A DNA stretch of 64,000 nucleotides from Siniperca chuatsi. Lineage: Eukaryota > Chordata > Actinopteri > Centrarchiformes > Sinipercidae. A program made the translations under genes and the position numbers. Shown piece after piece: positions 11,701 to 22,068 of the stretch. The stretch is from NCBI RefSeq assembly GCF_020085105.1, contig NC_058051.1:5042001-5106000 (forward strand), given 5' to 3'. Numbering within the stretch: position 1 is the first letter of the stretch; each line of letters starts with the position of its first letter. The notes beneath the pieces were generated by a model, which searched no databases, was not told where the DNA came from, and was given only the letters and a program-made list of their open reading frames with translations.

Positions 11701-14700
11701 CATTCCCACTGATGATGGAAATCTTAAAAAATGGGTCACAAATATATAGTTTCATTTTTAAACAAGACACATGCTAACATCCTCATAATGACAATGCTAA
11801 CATGATGATGTTTAGAAGGTTATGGTTAACATTTTAGCTTAACATGTTGGAATGCTAACATTTGCATTTTCTCATCATCAGTGGTGGAACTACCGATCAA
11901 GTAACCGCTTGCATGGCTAAAAAGACTAGTAATGTCCAAAAACAGTGGGGCACTAGATTTTTAGTCTTGTTCCTAATCTAGCAACCACTATTGCACCTGA
12001 GCACTGACGATTACGTTGCTTGGACGGATATGTCGCTCATTACTGATCGGTTAGTGCAAAACAAAACAAAATATATGTAGGCTACCTCCTCTCTCATGGT
12101 TCATGGTAATGAAGGAACATGTCACCCAAAACAGCGTGGCTCAGTGATGAGTTTGTAACATTTCTTGGGCTCCATGGCACAGAGGAATAAGGTTTTGGGC
12201 TTGATCTTGGATTTGTTATCAATACGTAAAATTTAGAATATCTCCAGCCTTATTCTTTATTCATGCACCAAAATCAAAACAGCAGCTACTGAATCTAAAT
12301 TGTTCATTTTTTATCATGCTGTTAAAGGTTTATTTACATCAGTAATGTTTGTAAACATAGGAGTAAAACATTTTTAATGATAATCAGTTGAGAAACAACT
12401 AAATTCCCTATGTATGATATAGCTCTAACTTATCGATTATGTATGTACATCCATAAAAATTACAGACCGGGCCTTTAAATTTTGTTCATTCCCACCTTAG
12501 AAGCCATATATTGACCAGCACACTGGGGAAAAGTCAGAGATGCCAGGAGGAAGGCCACCATGCCTGAGTATAGACCCTTCCTGCAAAGAGGTATTCACAT
12601 ATACAGGCACCATTGTTATAATGTTGCTTTCATTTAGGTCATTCCAATTGAAATTAAAATAAGTTTTGGGTTTTGGTTGACTACTCTCCTCATCAGAATA
12701 AACATTAGCACTAGACCTGCTCTTGTCTTTTCCCAATCTATGCTTTCAAAGGTTTACAGTGTTTTACACTACTTAGATCTGCTTCTGCTTTACATAAGAA
12801 ATAGATTTTCCAATTTTTTCAGGAGTTTAGATAAGATCACCAGGGGATTTTAAACCATTTAAATGTGGCTTGAAAGGCCCAGCACAATCATTTATCATAT
12901 TTATCATATTTTGTGCTACATTATTTATTTTTAATGTTGTTTATATAGTTGCATAACATCTGTGTGATAAAATGGATTCAGGGGGTAACAGAGTCTGATT
13001 TGTTCTTGTGTAATGTGAATTATCCTTAAAGAAACACACCATGTTTTTGGGACATGTTTTGGTCCATCAGTCTGCTTGAATTGATACTCCACCCAGAATC
13101 TATCTCATAAATCTGTCTTGCGCAGCAGATGACTCATCACTGCATCACAAAAAAAGAGCTCTCACTCTGTCGTCAGCATTTTGTTGAAGATCGGGTTTGT
13201 TTTGGAGAATTGCAGGATCCACCGATGGCAGAAGAGATAGCAGCAGCTCACAGCTCCGCACAGCAGCCTGTTTCCAAACAGAAAGCCAACTCAGACGAGA
13301 CAGACGAGAGGCTTATTTTAACCCAGGCAGCAATAGACTATCGGAAGTCATTAGACACGGGGAAGTAAGGATGATGATGAGGAAGAGGAGGCCAGGAAAT
13401 GATTGGTATGAGAAGAAAAATGCTGAATGCTAATTACAGTAGGAGGAAAACAGCAGAACTGGTCAAAGACTTTTCATTTTGACCGATATGAATATGAATA
13501 CCAAATGTGAGTTTTTATTTGTATGACACAGACAAATAGAGAACTTGTGTAACTATGCAGATGCTGTCAAAAAATAAACTTACCCCAGGAAAGCAAAGAG
13601 CAGAATCTCCAGCGGGTAGAACGGTAAAGCAGTGGGGAAATTAGTTTTGAACAACGCCTGAAGAGTCTCTGTGGACACAAAACAAATTGGAGTCATCCCT
13701 CCAATTTCTCCCACAGCCTTTCAAAATCTAATCTTCCCTCAGTTTATTGCATTGAGATTTTATTGAAATTTACAGTCTGTCAGCTTAAAGGTCCAGTGTG
13801 TAACATTTTGGAGGAGCTATTGGCAGAAATGGAATATAATATTTAAAAGTATGCTATAATTAGTGTAAAATCACCTAAAAATATGAATCGTTGCGTTTTC
13901 ATTACCTTAGAATAAGCCGTTTTTCTTTACATAGGGAGTGGGTCCCCTTCCACGGATGTCGCCATGTTGTACCGCCATGTTTCTACAGTAGCCCAGAATG
14001 GACAAACCAAACATTGGCTATCGATAGGGCCGTTCGCGAATTTTGCGAGATTTCTCTGCTACCGTAGTTTCTCCTACACTGGTTGCAAACTGCAATTTCA
14101 CCGCTAAATGTCACTAAATCTTACACACTGGACCTTTAAATGTTTCTGCTAATTATGCCAAAGCTGATGTTCCCAGTCATTGTCATGACAAGTAATTATA
14201 GCTGCCGATGTCACTGACAAGCTAAAATGACCAAAGTGTCACATTTACTTCGAAATGTAAAAAAGTATTGCGTCAGTCTACCTTGAAATGTAACATTGTC
14301 ATGGCAGAAAATGCATAAATCAAACTCAGTTTAATATGTTGTCTTTTAATATGACCATGCATATTGGCAAACACGTATACAGTATAAAATACGTTAGACC
14401 TTTTACAAATCGAGTTGTCTGTTGATTTCAGCATATACACTATATAGCCAAAAGTATGAGGAGACCAAAAGATTACAGCTATATGCGGTGGTTGAACGTT
14501 TCATTCCAAAACCATGGGCAGTAATACACTGCTATAACAGCTCCCACTCTTTGTAACCTGGGGATTTGCTACTACACCAAACTCAGAAAACCATTTCTTT
14601 ATGGACCTGGCTTTGTGCATGGGGGCACTGTCATGCTGAAACAGGAATGGGCCTTCCCCAAACTGTTGCCACAAACTTGGAAGCACACCATTTCTGTGAT

Positions 14701-17700
14701 ATCATTATATGCTGCCGCATTAATATTTCAATATTTCTCAATTGGAACGAAGACTCGGGGTGCACGGTGGCAGAGCGGCTAAAGCTCCTGCCTCCCAATA
14801 AGGAGATCGTGGGTTCGTGGGATCGATTCCCGGACCAGACCAACATCACACAATCTCTCTGGGTGGAGTCTGCATGTCCTCCCCGTGTTACCGTGGGTTC
14901 TCTCCGGGTTCTCCGGCTTCCTCCCACCGTCCAAAGACATGCATGTGTAGGTTAATTGATAACTCTAAATTGCCCGTATTGAATGAATGTGAGAGTGAAT
15001 GGTTGTCTGTCCTTGTCTGTGTCTGTGTTAGCCCTGCGACGAGTTGGCCACTGTCCAGGGTGTACCCTGCCTAAGGCCCAAAGTCACTGGGATAGGCTCC
15101 AGTCACCCGCGACCCCTAACGGGACCAAGCGGTAGAAAATGGATGGATGGATGGATGGAACGAAGACTCCTAGCTCAAACCATGAAAAACAGCCCCAGAC
15201 AGAAAGTAAACAAAAGTATGTGTTATACGTACGTTTGGCCACACAGTGCATGAATCCACACTTCTTCAATACAATCTTAGAACTTAGGTCATGTTATTGG
15301 GTTTATGGCCCCTTTTCCTCAGGTCAATGTGTCAGTGACTCTAAATTGAACCTTCTCTTTGTTGACCATGAGGGGGCGAGTGCTGATCAGGGCCTCCATT
15401 ACCTCTATCTCCACTCCACACTGAGAACAGGCGGAAGGTCAACGCCCCGCAGGTGGCTGAGAAGAAACATGGGCAGTAATGTCTCAGAGCAAAGTGAGAA
15501 TGCATCACTTCCACACTGAACAACACACCTACAGGAGCAAAAGACAAAACAGCAAAAATCTGTGAAAACAGTAAGAAAAAAAGAAAAAATTCAATGTAAA
15601 AATATGCATATATTTCAAATGTTAATAGACAGTGTAATGATTTATGTCAATTATAATAATGACATTTTGAATTTATCTTACAGTGTGAGAGTAAATGGAG
15701 TTTGAACCTGAGGTGATGAACCCCCAACAAGGTTGCAAAAATTAAATGAACAGTGAGCTGAGGGGATCAAAATGTTAGGCGAAGAGATGATCAAAGGAGG
15801 AAGGGGTGAGAGAAAAGGACATATAAACATGATGGAGGAGCAGAGGTGTGAGGGAGGATAAAAGGGAAGAGCAAATATGTGAAGCTAGAGGGAGGTAAAT
15901 GAAAGGTGGAAATGCATTAACCCAATAAGTGTGAGAAGGACAGATATAGTGCAAGCAAATACATAAAAAATCATGGATTCCTGATGCTGAACCGTTACTG
16001 GCTCTCTCACCGCTGATGGGAGCTCCGAAGCAGCTGGCTACCCCAACTGCAGCAGCTACAACCAGCATTTCTCCAGCAGCTTTTTCCTAAAAAAAGAAAT
16101 GTGCTGTAATATGCTGTCTTTTCAGATCTTTATATCCTTTAGAAAGTAACAGTAACATGCAACATGATTTTCATTCATATTCTTCCATACCTGGGTAGAA
16201 AATTCACTTTGCCATATTACTATTTTAACTAAAAAGAGTTATTAAAAGAGTTATTTCACAATGACATTAATAGTACACTTTAAAGCATAACTCCTCTTCT
16301 CTTTCCTTGAAGCTGCAAAAAAAAAAGATGAATGTTTTACAAACACATCCAGCAAATATGGAGCAGCATTAGTATTTTGACAAAAGAAATCTCAACAATA
16401 AGTAGTATAATCTACACATTGTTTCTTTGCTCCCAGTCTATCAAAAATAATAAACAAAACATTGCACAGCAACAGTGAATAAGCAAAGAAACAGCATGCA
16501 GATTTTACAACTTCTTTACCTTGATATTTCATGTTAGGTTCAGCACAGATTGAAGAGTTTTTGGATGTGCATACCTTTTTTCTACAAACTGATCTTGACT
16601 CAAGGCGTACTTACTGGCTTTTCAACTGCATGTCTTCATCAGCAGATGATTGCTAAGTTAGTAAATAGACCTTGAGTCAAGAAAAAACACTATTTTCAAG
16701 GTTAAGATTGAACTTTCACTGACAACTTTAGCATTAATTTTGGAATGTCAAATGGCAACATGTCAAATGTGAGTCCAACATTCACTTCTCCTCCTTTTGG
16801 GAGGAAATATCTGGCTCTGCTAAATGCTCCACTATGTTTACCAGCTAGTCGCTAACCGTGTCTGTCTGCCGTTTGGTGCAGGGCGGGTCAGTGTACAGTG
16901 GATTTATCAGAGCTTTGATTGCTGAAAACAGCTGTTTGCTACTGCTGAGAACAAAGTTGAAGAGAGCTTACAGGCCAGAAAACCAAAACAGTGAAGGTTT
17001 AAAAGCTCCACAGAGCTGATGGGAACTGTACAGTCTGATGATAATTCTCTGTGCGACACCTTATACATAGTCATTTTTAATACAAAAATATTGATTAGTA
17101 CAGCTTTAGGATTTATGACAGATGCTTTTATTTATGACAGACAAAATGTTTTAAATAACTGTAAAACTAGAAATGTGTGTAAAGTGGGTAAACCATTCAC
17201 TACTTTTGAAATACTTTACTGTGGTTTTACCTTCTTATTGGCTTTTACAAGAGTGCAGAGGTTGCTCAGGTAGGCTCCAACCATGGTGGAAAGATGCACA
17301 AATGGACCCTGATGTTAGGAGACAAATACAGAAAACTGTGTTCATAACACACAATGATGCAGACAACACACGATTTTAAAGAAACGCTGCATATTTTGTA
17401 TGACAAACAGGTTTAGACGTCGCTCACCACTTTGCCCAAGAAAACAGTGCTGCCTGCTGCCAGTGTACAGATAAGACCCAGGAACTTGGTAAACATGTTA
17501 GTGACAGACAAGTAATGAGGCATTTCAATACCGGCCAGCATGGTTCTCACCTCTGGAACCCCAGAGCCTAAGGAGAAAAGAAGCAACAGTACAAGATTTT
17601 TGAAAGAAACAGAGGTACTAAAGCAATAAAGAAGTGTAAACGTGTAAATGAATACACAGGAATGATTTCAGAATGATTAAATAGAGGGTACGGAGAGGGC

Positions 17701-20372
17701 AGGGACTATGGGATTTCAAGGACAATCAGCACAAAACAGACAAGTTGAAAAGGAAGCTGACAGACAGGGCGCTTGGAGTTAAAAGGGGGAAGCCAGGGTG
17801 AGGTCCTTTCTGAAAGGTACATCTATGATTTCATTCATATCATATCGCACCAAGCCTTATCCTACTAAAATTTCTATGCGACAGATAAAATCAAAGTCAC
17901 ATCACACTTGACTGTTTCTGACATTTAGCTTACTTTATATAGGAAAGAAAGATATTTGTAAAAGAAACTGAGGAAAAATATACATATACATATATGTCTG
18001 TTCTTCATCTAATCTTTTTCAAAAATACTTGAGGGGCACTGAAAATGGAAACCCATTTGATGGAACTGTATCCTGCAATGTGCTATAATATTACGGTTTA
18101 GCCTTACAAAGTCATGCAAGGTAATTAGCCTATATGATCTTCTCAGTCATCAGCCTAGCTATATACAATACCTTCCATAATAATAAATACAATGAAAATG
18201 AATGATAGATGCAAAACTAGTGCTATTTATATCTTCACTTGTATTTCAGCCTGAATTCCTTCCTCCCTCTCACTGGAGAAAAAACAATGTCATGTCAGTC
18301 ATGCTGAAGCCTAACCAATCTGCTTTTATTGCGGTTACTGCCTAGTTAAGAGTCAGAGTCATAGACTGTGTGGTCAGATTTAATAGGTTTATAGTTTTAT
18401 TTTTAGAGTGCACCATTCTTATGAATTTTGACATTGCTGTCAGAAACATGTAGGCTACCCTTTGTAATTAAACAATACATTAATACGGTAGTTTAAAAGC
18501 TGGTTGTTTCTAATTAAATTTAAACACATCTTTCATTTCAGAATGAAGGCATTATCCTAGCCATTATCGGTGGGGATTTTTACATTTAATTTGTACCAAA
18601 TAATATTGACTACTCCTTTTTTTATTTTGCCGATTCTTAGTTTTCTTTTTTTAGATTAAAATCAGCACTTTTTATTTTCTGGCTATACAGACTAGATGTA
18701 ATCAGATTACATCATACTTTGTGAGTATGATGATAATCCAACAATCATATATTCTGTCAATTTAACTGGATAATGTTTTCCAAGTTGTCAGCATCACCAA
18801 AAGTAACAACCAAAGCTTATTTAATAAAATCTGCCTTTTCTTTACAAACTCAGAGTGGTTTGATTTTAATATGTTGCAGGCTCATTTGTGGAGCCTGTTT
18901 TCATTGAGGCTGTAACAGGCTATATTAATATTGGGCTTGTTTTGGGCTTGTTTTTGAAGCTGCGGTTGCTTGTTCGTCTCGTGAGAGTTGGCAACACTGG
19001 AAACAAGCTGTAAACACAACACTGACATATTAGCACCTTTTAATTTGAGATGGCAAACTTGTTAGCCAACAGTTGCCTATTTACACATTCAGCAGCCATG
19101 AAGCAACATTAGAATTTATTATAAGTCGTGTTTGTGTCCACTTGACAAAGTGCTGTTTTGGTCTACATCGACTCCTACACTACCTTGCTGCTAACTTGGT
19201 CTGTATGACTCTCTGTTTCATAGACATTTTGCAGATATAGTCCATTGTTCTATAACATGTAAGTCCTTTCATGGTCAGTATGAACAGGCATAAATATAGA
19301 CAGTACAGGCAGTGTGGTTGCACTGGGGCCCGTGGGTTCGGGGGGCCCATACAGAGAGCAGGCCCTCCAACAATGTGATGGATGGAAGCGGATAATAGGC
19401 CCTTGCGAGTGATTCAGATTGCCACCTCGGAAACATGCCCGTGTTCAAAAAGGAACCCACATTATATTAAAATTAGTGCTAATTAATTTGCTATATATCC
19501 CCTTGAAAAGGCAAACTCATCTCACGGTTTTCATTTTTTTGGTGGTAAAATAGTCAGTAGCAATCTATAACAAAATTATATTCTCATTCTACATAAACTA
19601 TAAAAACTCTAAATAAACTTAAATAAATAAATAAATTCATTTAAATGAATAATTTCTTATTTTCTTTGGTATTTTTGTCACATACAGATATGCAATGATG
19701 ATTGCTGCGTAATATGTATATTGATGTTGTCCAATGTCAAGTCTCTATGTGATCATGTGACGAGACCATACGATGTACTGTAGCTAGTTTAGGTGCTATC
19801 CATGGTTCTGGTAGCTTTCTCTTTGACCTCTACTTTTCCAGTTCAATAGCCTAGCAGTAACTCATTCAGCTATAAAATCCAACACATTGTTGGTATATAT
19901 ATATATAGGCCTGCTTCTGGCTTCAGTGTAGCTGGACCTTGAAAAAAATGACTTCAAAACTAAAACTCCAATCTGAGAATTTTTTCACATACTTTATAAC
20001 TGTTGCTGGACAGACCTGTGGAGAAGGGACAGATGTTATGGGAGAACGATGATGCGACAGCACAGAGGCATGCTGGGTAAAGAGTCCAGCAGAAGAACTG
20101 CAGCAGACTGTTGCCCTCCAGCTTCATATAAAGCCACTGGTGAGCTACAAGTGGAATGAGAGAGAAACATTAATAATATATGTCCATTGCTCACTCTATC
20201 ACCTAATCCAACAGTGGACCACCAAGCCAACAGGTGGCATTTTGGCGCTCCCCTGATGGTCATGTTTAAATCATGCTAAAATCATGTCTAAAACCCTCTG
20301 GTGATTTTTTTTTTTTTTACTTTAGCCAAGAGGGGACCAGCAGGTTTGTCAGTGTTAAAGTCCATACTCAAC

Positions 20373-20421
<49 letters not shown>

Positions 20422-21895
20422 CTCTCAGCAGCTTTATTACGCTCAGGTCCATGAGGAAGCTGAGGATGGCAGTCAAAATGCCAAGAGCAGCATAGCAATA
20501 CCACTCCATCCCACACACTGCTGCCAAACAACACCTCAGCTTCAACAGCCACTCTATGGACACAAACATGTGGGTTAACCTTCCTAAACTTTAATTTGGG
20601 TCTTAGACACATGTGATGACAGAAAATGGGCATTAAAGTGAAATACCATTTATGGAGATTTTCTGTAAGAACAGAGAGGGATTTTTTAACAGGCATTTTT
20701 GGGTTTAGAACTGATGTTAAAATACAGAGCTTGTAAGACACAAAGTGGCTGCTAACTCATTCCTACCCCTCTCATAGCCCTTTTCCACTGCAGGAATTTA
20801 ATGAAACGTAACAAAACATGTAGAAGTTCACACAAGTTCTACTTTTGTTTCCACTATTTTTCGCTTGGGGATGAGTTCCTGGAACTAAATTCAGACGGAG
20901 ATACTAAATGCAAGTTCCAGGTTGGTGTTGATCGTGATTGGTCACTTCACAACAAGGACGACTACAACAAAAAGAAAAACAGGAACCACAATTTTGATTG
21001 ACCAGGACAATCAGTAATCAATACTTTAAAAATAAAAGAACAAAGAAGAATGCTTAATAGACAAACAAAGACATCCAGGTTATCATTAGTAGTTGGGAAG
21101 AGGAGGCCATTTAAAGGGCGCTGGAGTCAGCGGTTAGAAATTAAATAGTAGATCAAAAGATTTCTCAGCATCTGGCAGAAACGGAAATACTTAGCAGGGC
21201 CCTGGATTTAGTGTGAAAGAACGTGAAAGAAAATCAATAACAATATCAGAGCCATACTTCTTCCATTGTTGTCTGTCCCACAACTGCTTACTTCACTCGC
21301 CAATCAAACAGTACATAAAAATACATAGGAAATGCAAGGAAGGACCTAGCACCAAGGCATCACAAGGTTCTTCAAAGCTAAGCCCCAGGTTATGGGTTGT
21401 TGAATTTGTGTAGTGGAAAAGGGCTGTAAGACTTTAAGGATCCCCATCTGGAATGTTGTCAGATGCAAATAGTCACAATTTGTCTCCCAGTAACTCTTAA
21501 TGCAGAAAATATACATTTCAATAGTATTGCATATTATCATATCATAAAATTCTTCTAGCACATTAATTGTGTTGTCCTTGAACGCAACAATAATCTATGA
21601 CTTCTCAGATCAAGGTTAAACAAAGATCAAGTTCTTGTATGATATCGCATGCATAATGCAGACTGGCTTCGAAATAGCTACTCTTTGATGTATTGATCAG
21701 GTCAGCATTGATCACATTCTAATGATTTTTCACTTCAGTCTGACCTTTGACAATTGCGCGGGTCCGTCTGCATGGTTTCCATGTATCAGCAAGGAGCAGA
21801 CTCTTATTATGGGATGTCTCTGATTGATTTTCTCGCTCCCAGATGTTGTTCTCTCTGACGGTTTGACTCCCAGGAGCCTCATCCAGGCTAATCAT
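5717..21895 (-). CDS. clcnk: ClC-K type chloride channel
   Basis: This is a voltage-gated chloride channel of the ClC-K branch. In family members it acts with barttin in basolateral membranes of kidney and other ion-transporting epithelia. Eighteen coding exons join in phase: 21895-21745, 20553-20422, 20144-20016, 17567-17428, 17308-17231, 16086-16011, 15528-15403, 13668-13584, 12580-12496, 11502-11344, 10593-10524, 10345-10235, 9794-9578, 8422-8289, 7869-7799, 7327-7247, 6112-6026 and 5755-5717. They give 656 residues against about 687 in human. Visible motifs are GSGVPE near residue 139, GKVGPFVH near 182 and PAGYVMP near 400. The Val at 184 replaces the gating Glu, which is diagnostic of ClC-K. 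Two CBS domains follow, with SQILLGFV and [15 protein letters not shown]. The ATG at 21895 gives an N-terminus with [11 protein letters not shown], like the human one. A conserved exon expected between exons 8 and 9 is not found. Intron 2 starts inside a CA repeat. Confidence 0.93.
6151..6172. repeat. Poly-T tract
   Basis: This is a run of about 20 T just inside clcnk intron 17, next to the left edge of the repeat element that starts at 6172. Confidence 0.8.
6172..7206 (-). mobile_element. Dispersed TTAA-flanked fish repeat in clcnk intron 16, with a second element inserted
   Basis: The right end read on the minus strand is TTAAAGGAATAGTTCAACA, a very common teleost repeat end. The left part (ATTTTGGGTAATATGC and CTTTCTTTCTGAGACTTAG) and the right part (GGCTAGCCTAG, CTGGAAAC, CTAGCCTGGCTCTGT) match this repeat as I remember it. 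They are separated by the family-A copy at 6257-6866, which interrupts the repeat just after CTCATGTCA. The left TTAA lies at 6172-6175 and the right one at 7203-7206. No coding capacity is seen. Confidence 0.6.
6257..6866 (+). mobile_element. Family-A repeat, copy 1 (near full length)
   Basis: This copy begins TTAAACCTGCAATGACTG and runs through CTGGCCACTTGAGGGCAGC, TGCTAAATGCTCCACTATG, GTGTACAGTGG and GCTGAAAACAGCTG to an AT-rich end with CTACAGAGCTGG. Four other copies in the window share these blocks in the same order. The ends are weak inverted repeats of each other (compare TTAAAGCTGCGCTAATC in copy 5). It has no open frame and appears to be a non-autonomous DNA element. Confidence 0.65.
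8719..9110. repeat. Intronic duplicated block, copy a (clcnk intron 13)
   Basis: This block matches 10760-11105 in the same order and orientation. The match opens with 31 identical bases that contain the octamer ATTTGCAT followed by CATGTGG. It continues through a similar AAAGCATTAGAAATGCTTTT region to GTAAGCAAGGTTTTCCT, CATTACTTGGC and GATTTCTAGCTGTT type segments. Both copies lie in clcnk introns. I cannot tell whether it is a dispersed repeat or a local duplication. Confidence 0.65.
10760..11105. repeat. Intronic duplicated block, copy b (clcnk intron 10)
   Basis: This is the second copy of the block at 8719-9110, with the same octamer-containing start and the same right-hand segments (AGTAAGCAAGGTTTTCCT, CATTACTTGGC, AGATTTCTAGCTGTT). 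Short insertions such as GTGTGGGTGGTTGATTAGG distinguish it from copy a. Confidence 0.65.
11576..12478. mobile_element. Possible TTAA-flanked composite repeat in clcnk intron 9
   Basis: The left edge reads TTAAAGGACAAGGCTGGC, and the right edge reads GGGCCTTTAA, so both borders are TTAA next to AGG. The interior has repeated ATGCTAACAT units near 11770-11870, a pattern common in fish repeats. The inverted match is short, so this may be two separate fragments. Confidence 0.35.
13129..13371 (+). pseudogene. Unrecognised 79-codon open frame, possible retrocopy or host-gene fragment
   Basis: This plus-strand frame lies in clcnk intron 8, antisense to the host gene. It has coding-like composition: a CxxH motif (LCRQHF) followed by an acidic, Lys-rich part with DETDERL and [12 protein letters not shown]. 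After its stop, a shifted frame continues with acidic and basic residues, ending in DRYEYEYQM near 13500, as if a frameshift split one longer reading frame. The CxxHF spacing recalls the end of a THAP zinc finger, but the other THAP landmarks are absent. I do not recognise the protein. It lies where the missing clcnk exon should be. Confidence 0.3.
13785..14139. mobile_element. TTAA-flanked MITE, 355 bp
   Basis: The left end is TTAAAGGTCCAGTGTGTAA, and the right end is its reverse complement with one or two changes (TTACACACTGGACCTTTAA). It sits in clcnk intron 7 and has no open frame of note. The structure fits a piggyBac-type miniature element. Confidence 0.8.
14434..15300 (-). mobile_element. 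Decayed Tc1-like transposon fragment split by a SINE
   Basis: The right terminal repeat of the element (plus-strand TATACACTATATAGCCAAAAGTAT) is followed on the minus strand by remnants of a Tc1 transposase. These include CFSWFELG (near 15215), [15 protein letters not shown] and [13 protein letters not shown] (14560-14690). The transposase reading is broken by stops and by the SINE at 14757-15155. The 5' half of the element is missing. It lies in clcnk intron 7 and is inactive. Confidence 0.8.
14757..15155 (+). mobile_element. tRNA-type SINE with 14-bp target duplication
   Basis: The head GCACGGTGGCAGAGCGGCTAA and GTGGGTTCGTGGGATCGATTC looks like tRNA-type box A and box B promoter segments. 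The body (GTTACCGTGGGTTCTCTCCGG, CTTCCTCCCACCGTCCAAAG, TAGCCCTGCGACGAGTTGG) is the widespread teleost SINE body. It ends in (GGAT)n. Perfect flanking copies of TGGAACGAAGACTC lie at 14743-14756 and 15156-15169 and prove insertion into the older Tc1 fragment. Confidence 0.88.
16746..17108 (+). mobile_element. Family-A repeat, copy 2 (5' truncated)
   Basis: This copy shares GTGAGTCCAACATTCACT, GGAAATATCTGGCTCT, TGCTAAATGCTCCACTATG, GTGTACAGTGG and GCTGAAAACAGCTG with copy 1, in order, and ends in ATTAGTACAGCTTTA. It lies in clcnk intron 5, about 120 bases beyond exon 5. Confidence 0.65.
18985..19240 (+). mobile_element. Family-A repeat, copy 3 (3' truncated)
   Basis: This copy carries the left-hand blocks of copy 1: AAACAAGCTGTAAACACAACA, GGCAAACTTGTTAGCCAAC, a CACATTCAGCAGC segment and GTCGTGTTTGTGTCCAC. 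It breaks off soon after GCTGCTAACTTGGTCTGT. It lies in clcnk intron 3. Confidence 0.6.
20375..20419. repeat. (TG)n microsatellite abutting the clcnk exon 2 donor
   Basis: Twenty-two TG units are present. Read on the minus strand this is a CA repeat that begins immediately after the GT of the exon 2 splice donor (GTACACACAC). Confidence 0.95.
20776..21425. mobile_element. Inverted-repeat MITE in clcnk intron 1, about 650 bp
   Basis: The left end AGCCCTTTTCCACTGCA and the right end TGTAGTGGAAAAGGGCT are near-perfect reverse complements. There is no transposase frame. Target duplication is not clear, so the superfamily is left open (hAT-type is common for fish elements with such ends). Confidence 0.65.
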
Positions 21896-22065
21896 GTTGT
21901 CTTGAAATGTTGATTTGAATGTGATTGTGTGATTAATTCAGTCTCAAACAAACACAGTGAAAACATATTATAATCAGTGAAGATAACAAAAAACTTATTA
22001 TTGCACTGAAGCAGGCTGTTATTGCTATGGCTACTGCAAAGTACAAATAGAAGACAGGTAAACTT

Positions 22066-22068
22066 ACC
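22066..22068 (-). promoter_or_regulatory. Possible 5' UTR splice donor upstream of clcnk
   Basis: On the minus strand AAAAG|GTAAGTTT is a strong donor sequence about 170 bases upstream of the clcnk ATG. A candidate acceptor, CATTTCAAG, lies just before ACAACATG. Together they suggest a short 5' UTR intron. This is inference from splice consensus only. Confidence 0.25.

Noticed and set aside
14757-14850. tRNA gene
   Set aside because: Box A and box B-like words are present, but they are the head of a SINE with a target duplication and a repeat tail; no tRNA cloverleaf is evident.
20288-20741. Antisense frames with Thr-His or Cys-Val repeats
   Set aside because: They are translations of the TG/CA microsatellite next to clcnk exon 2.
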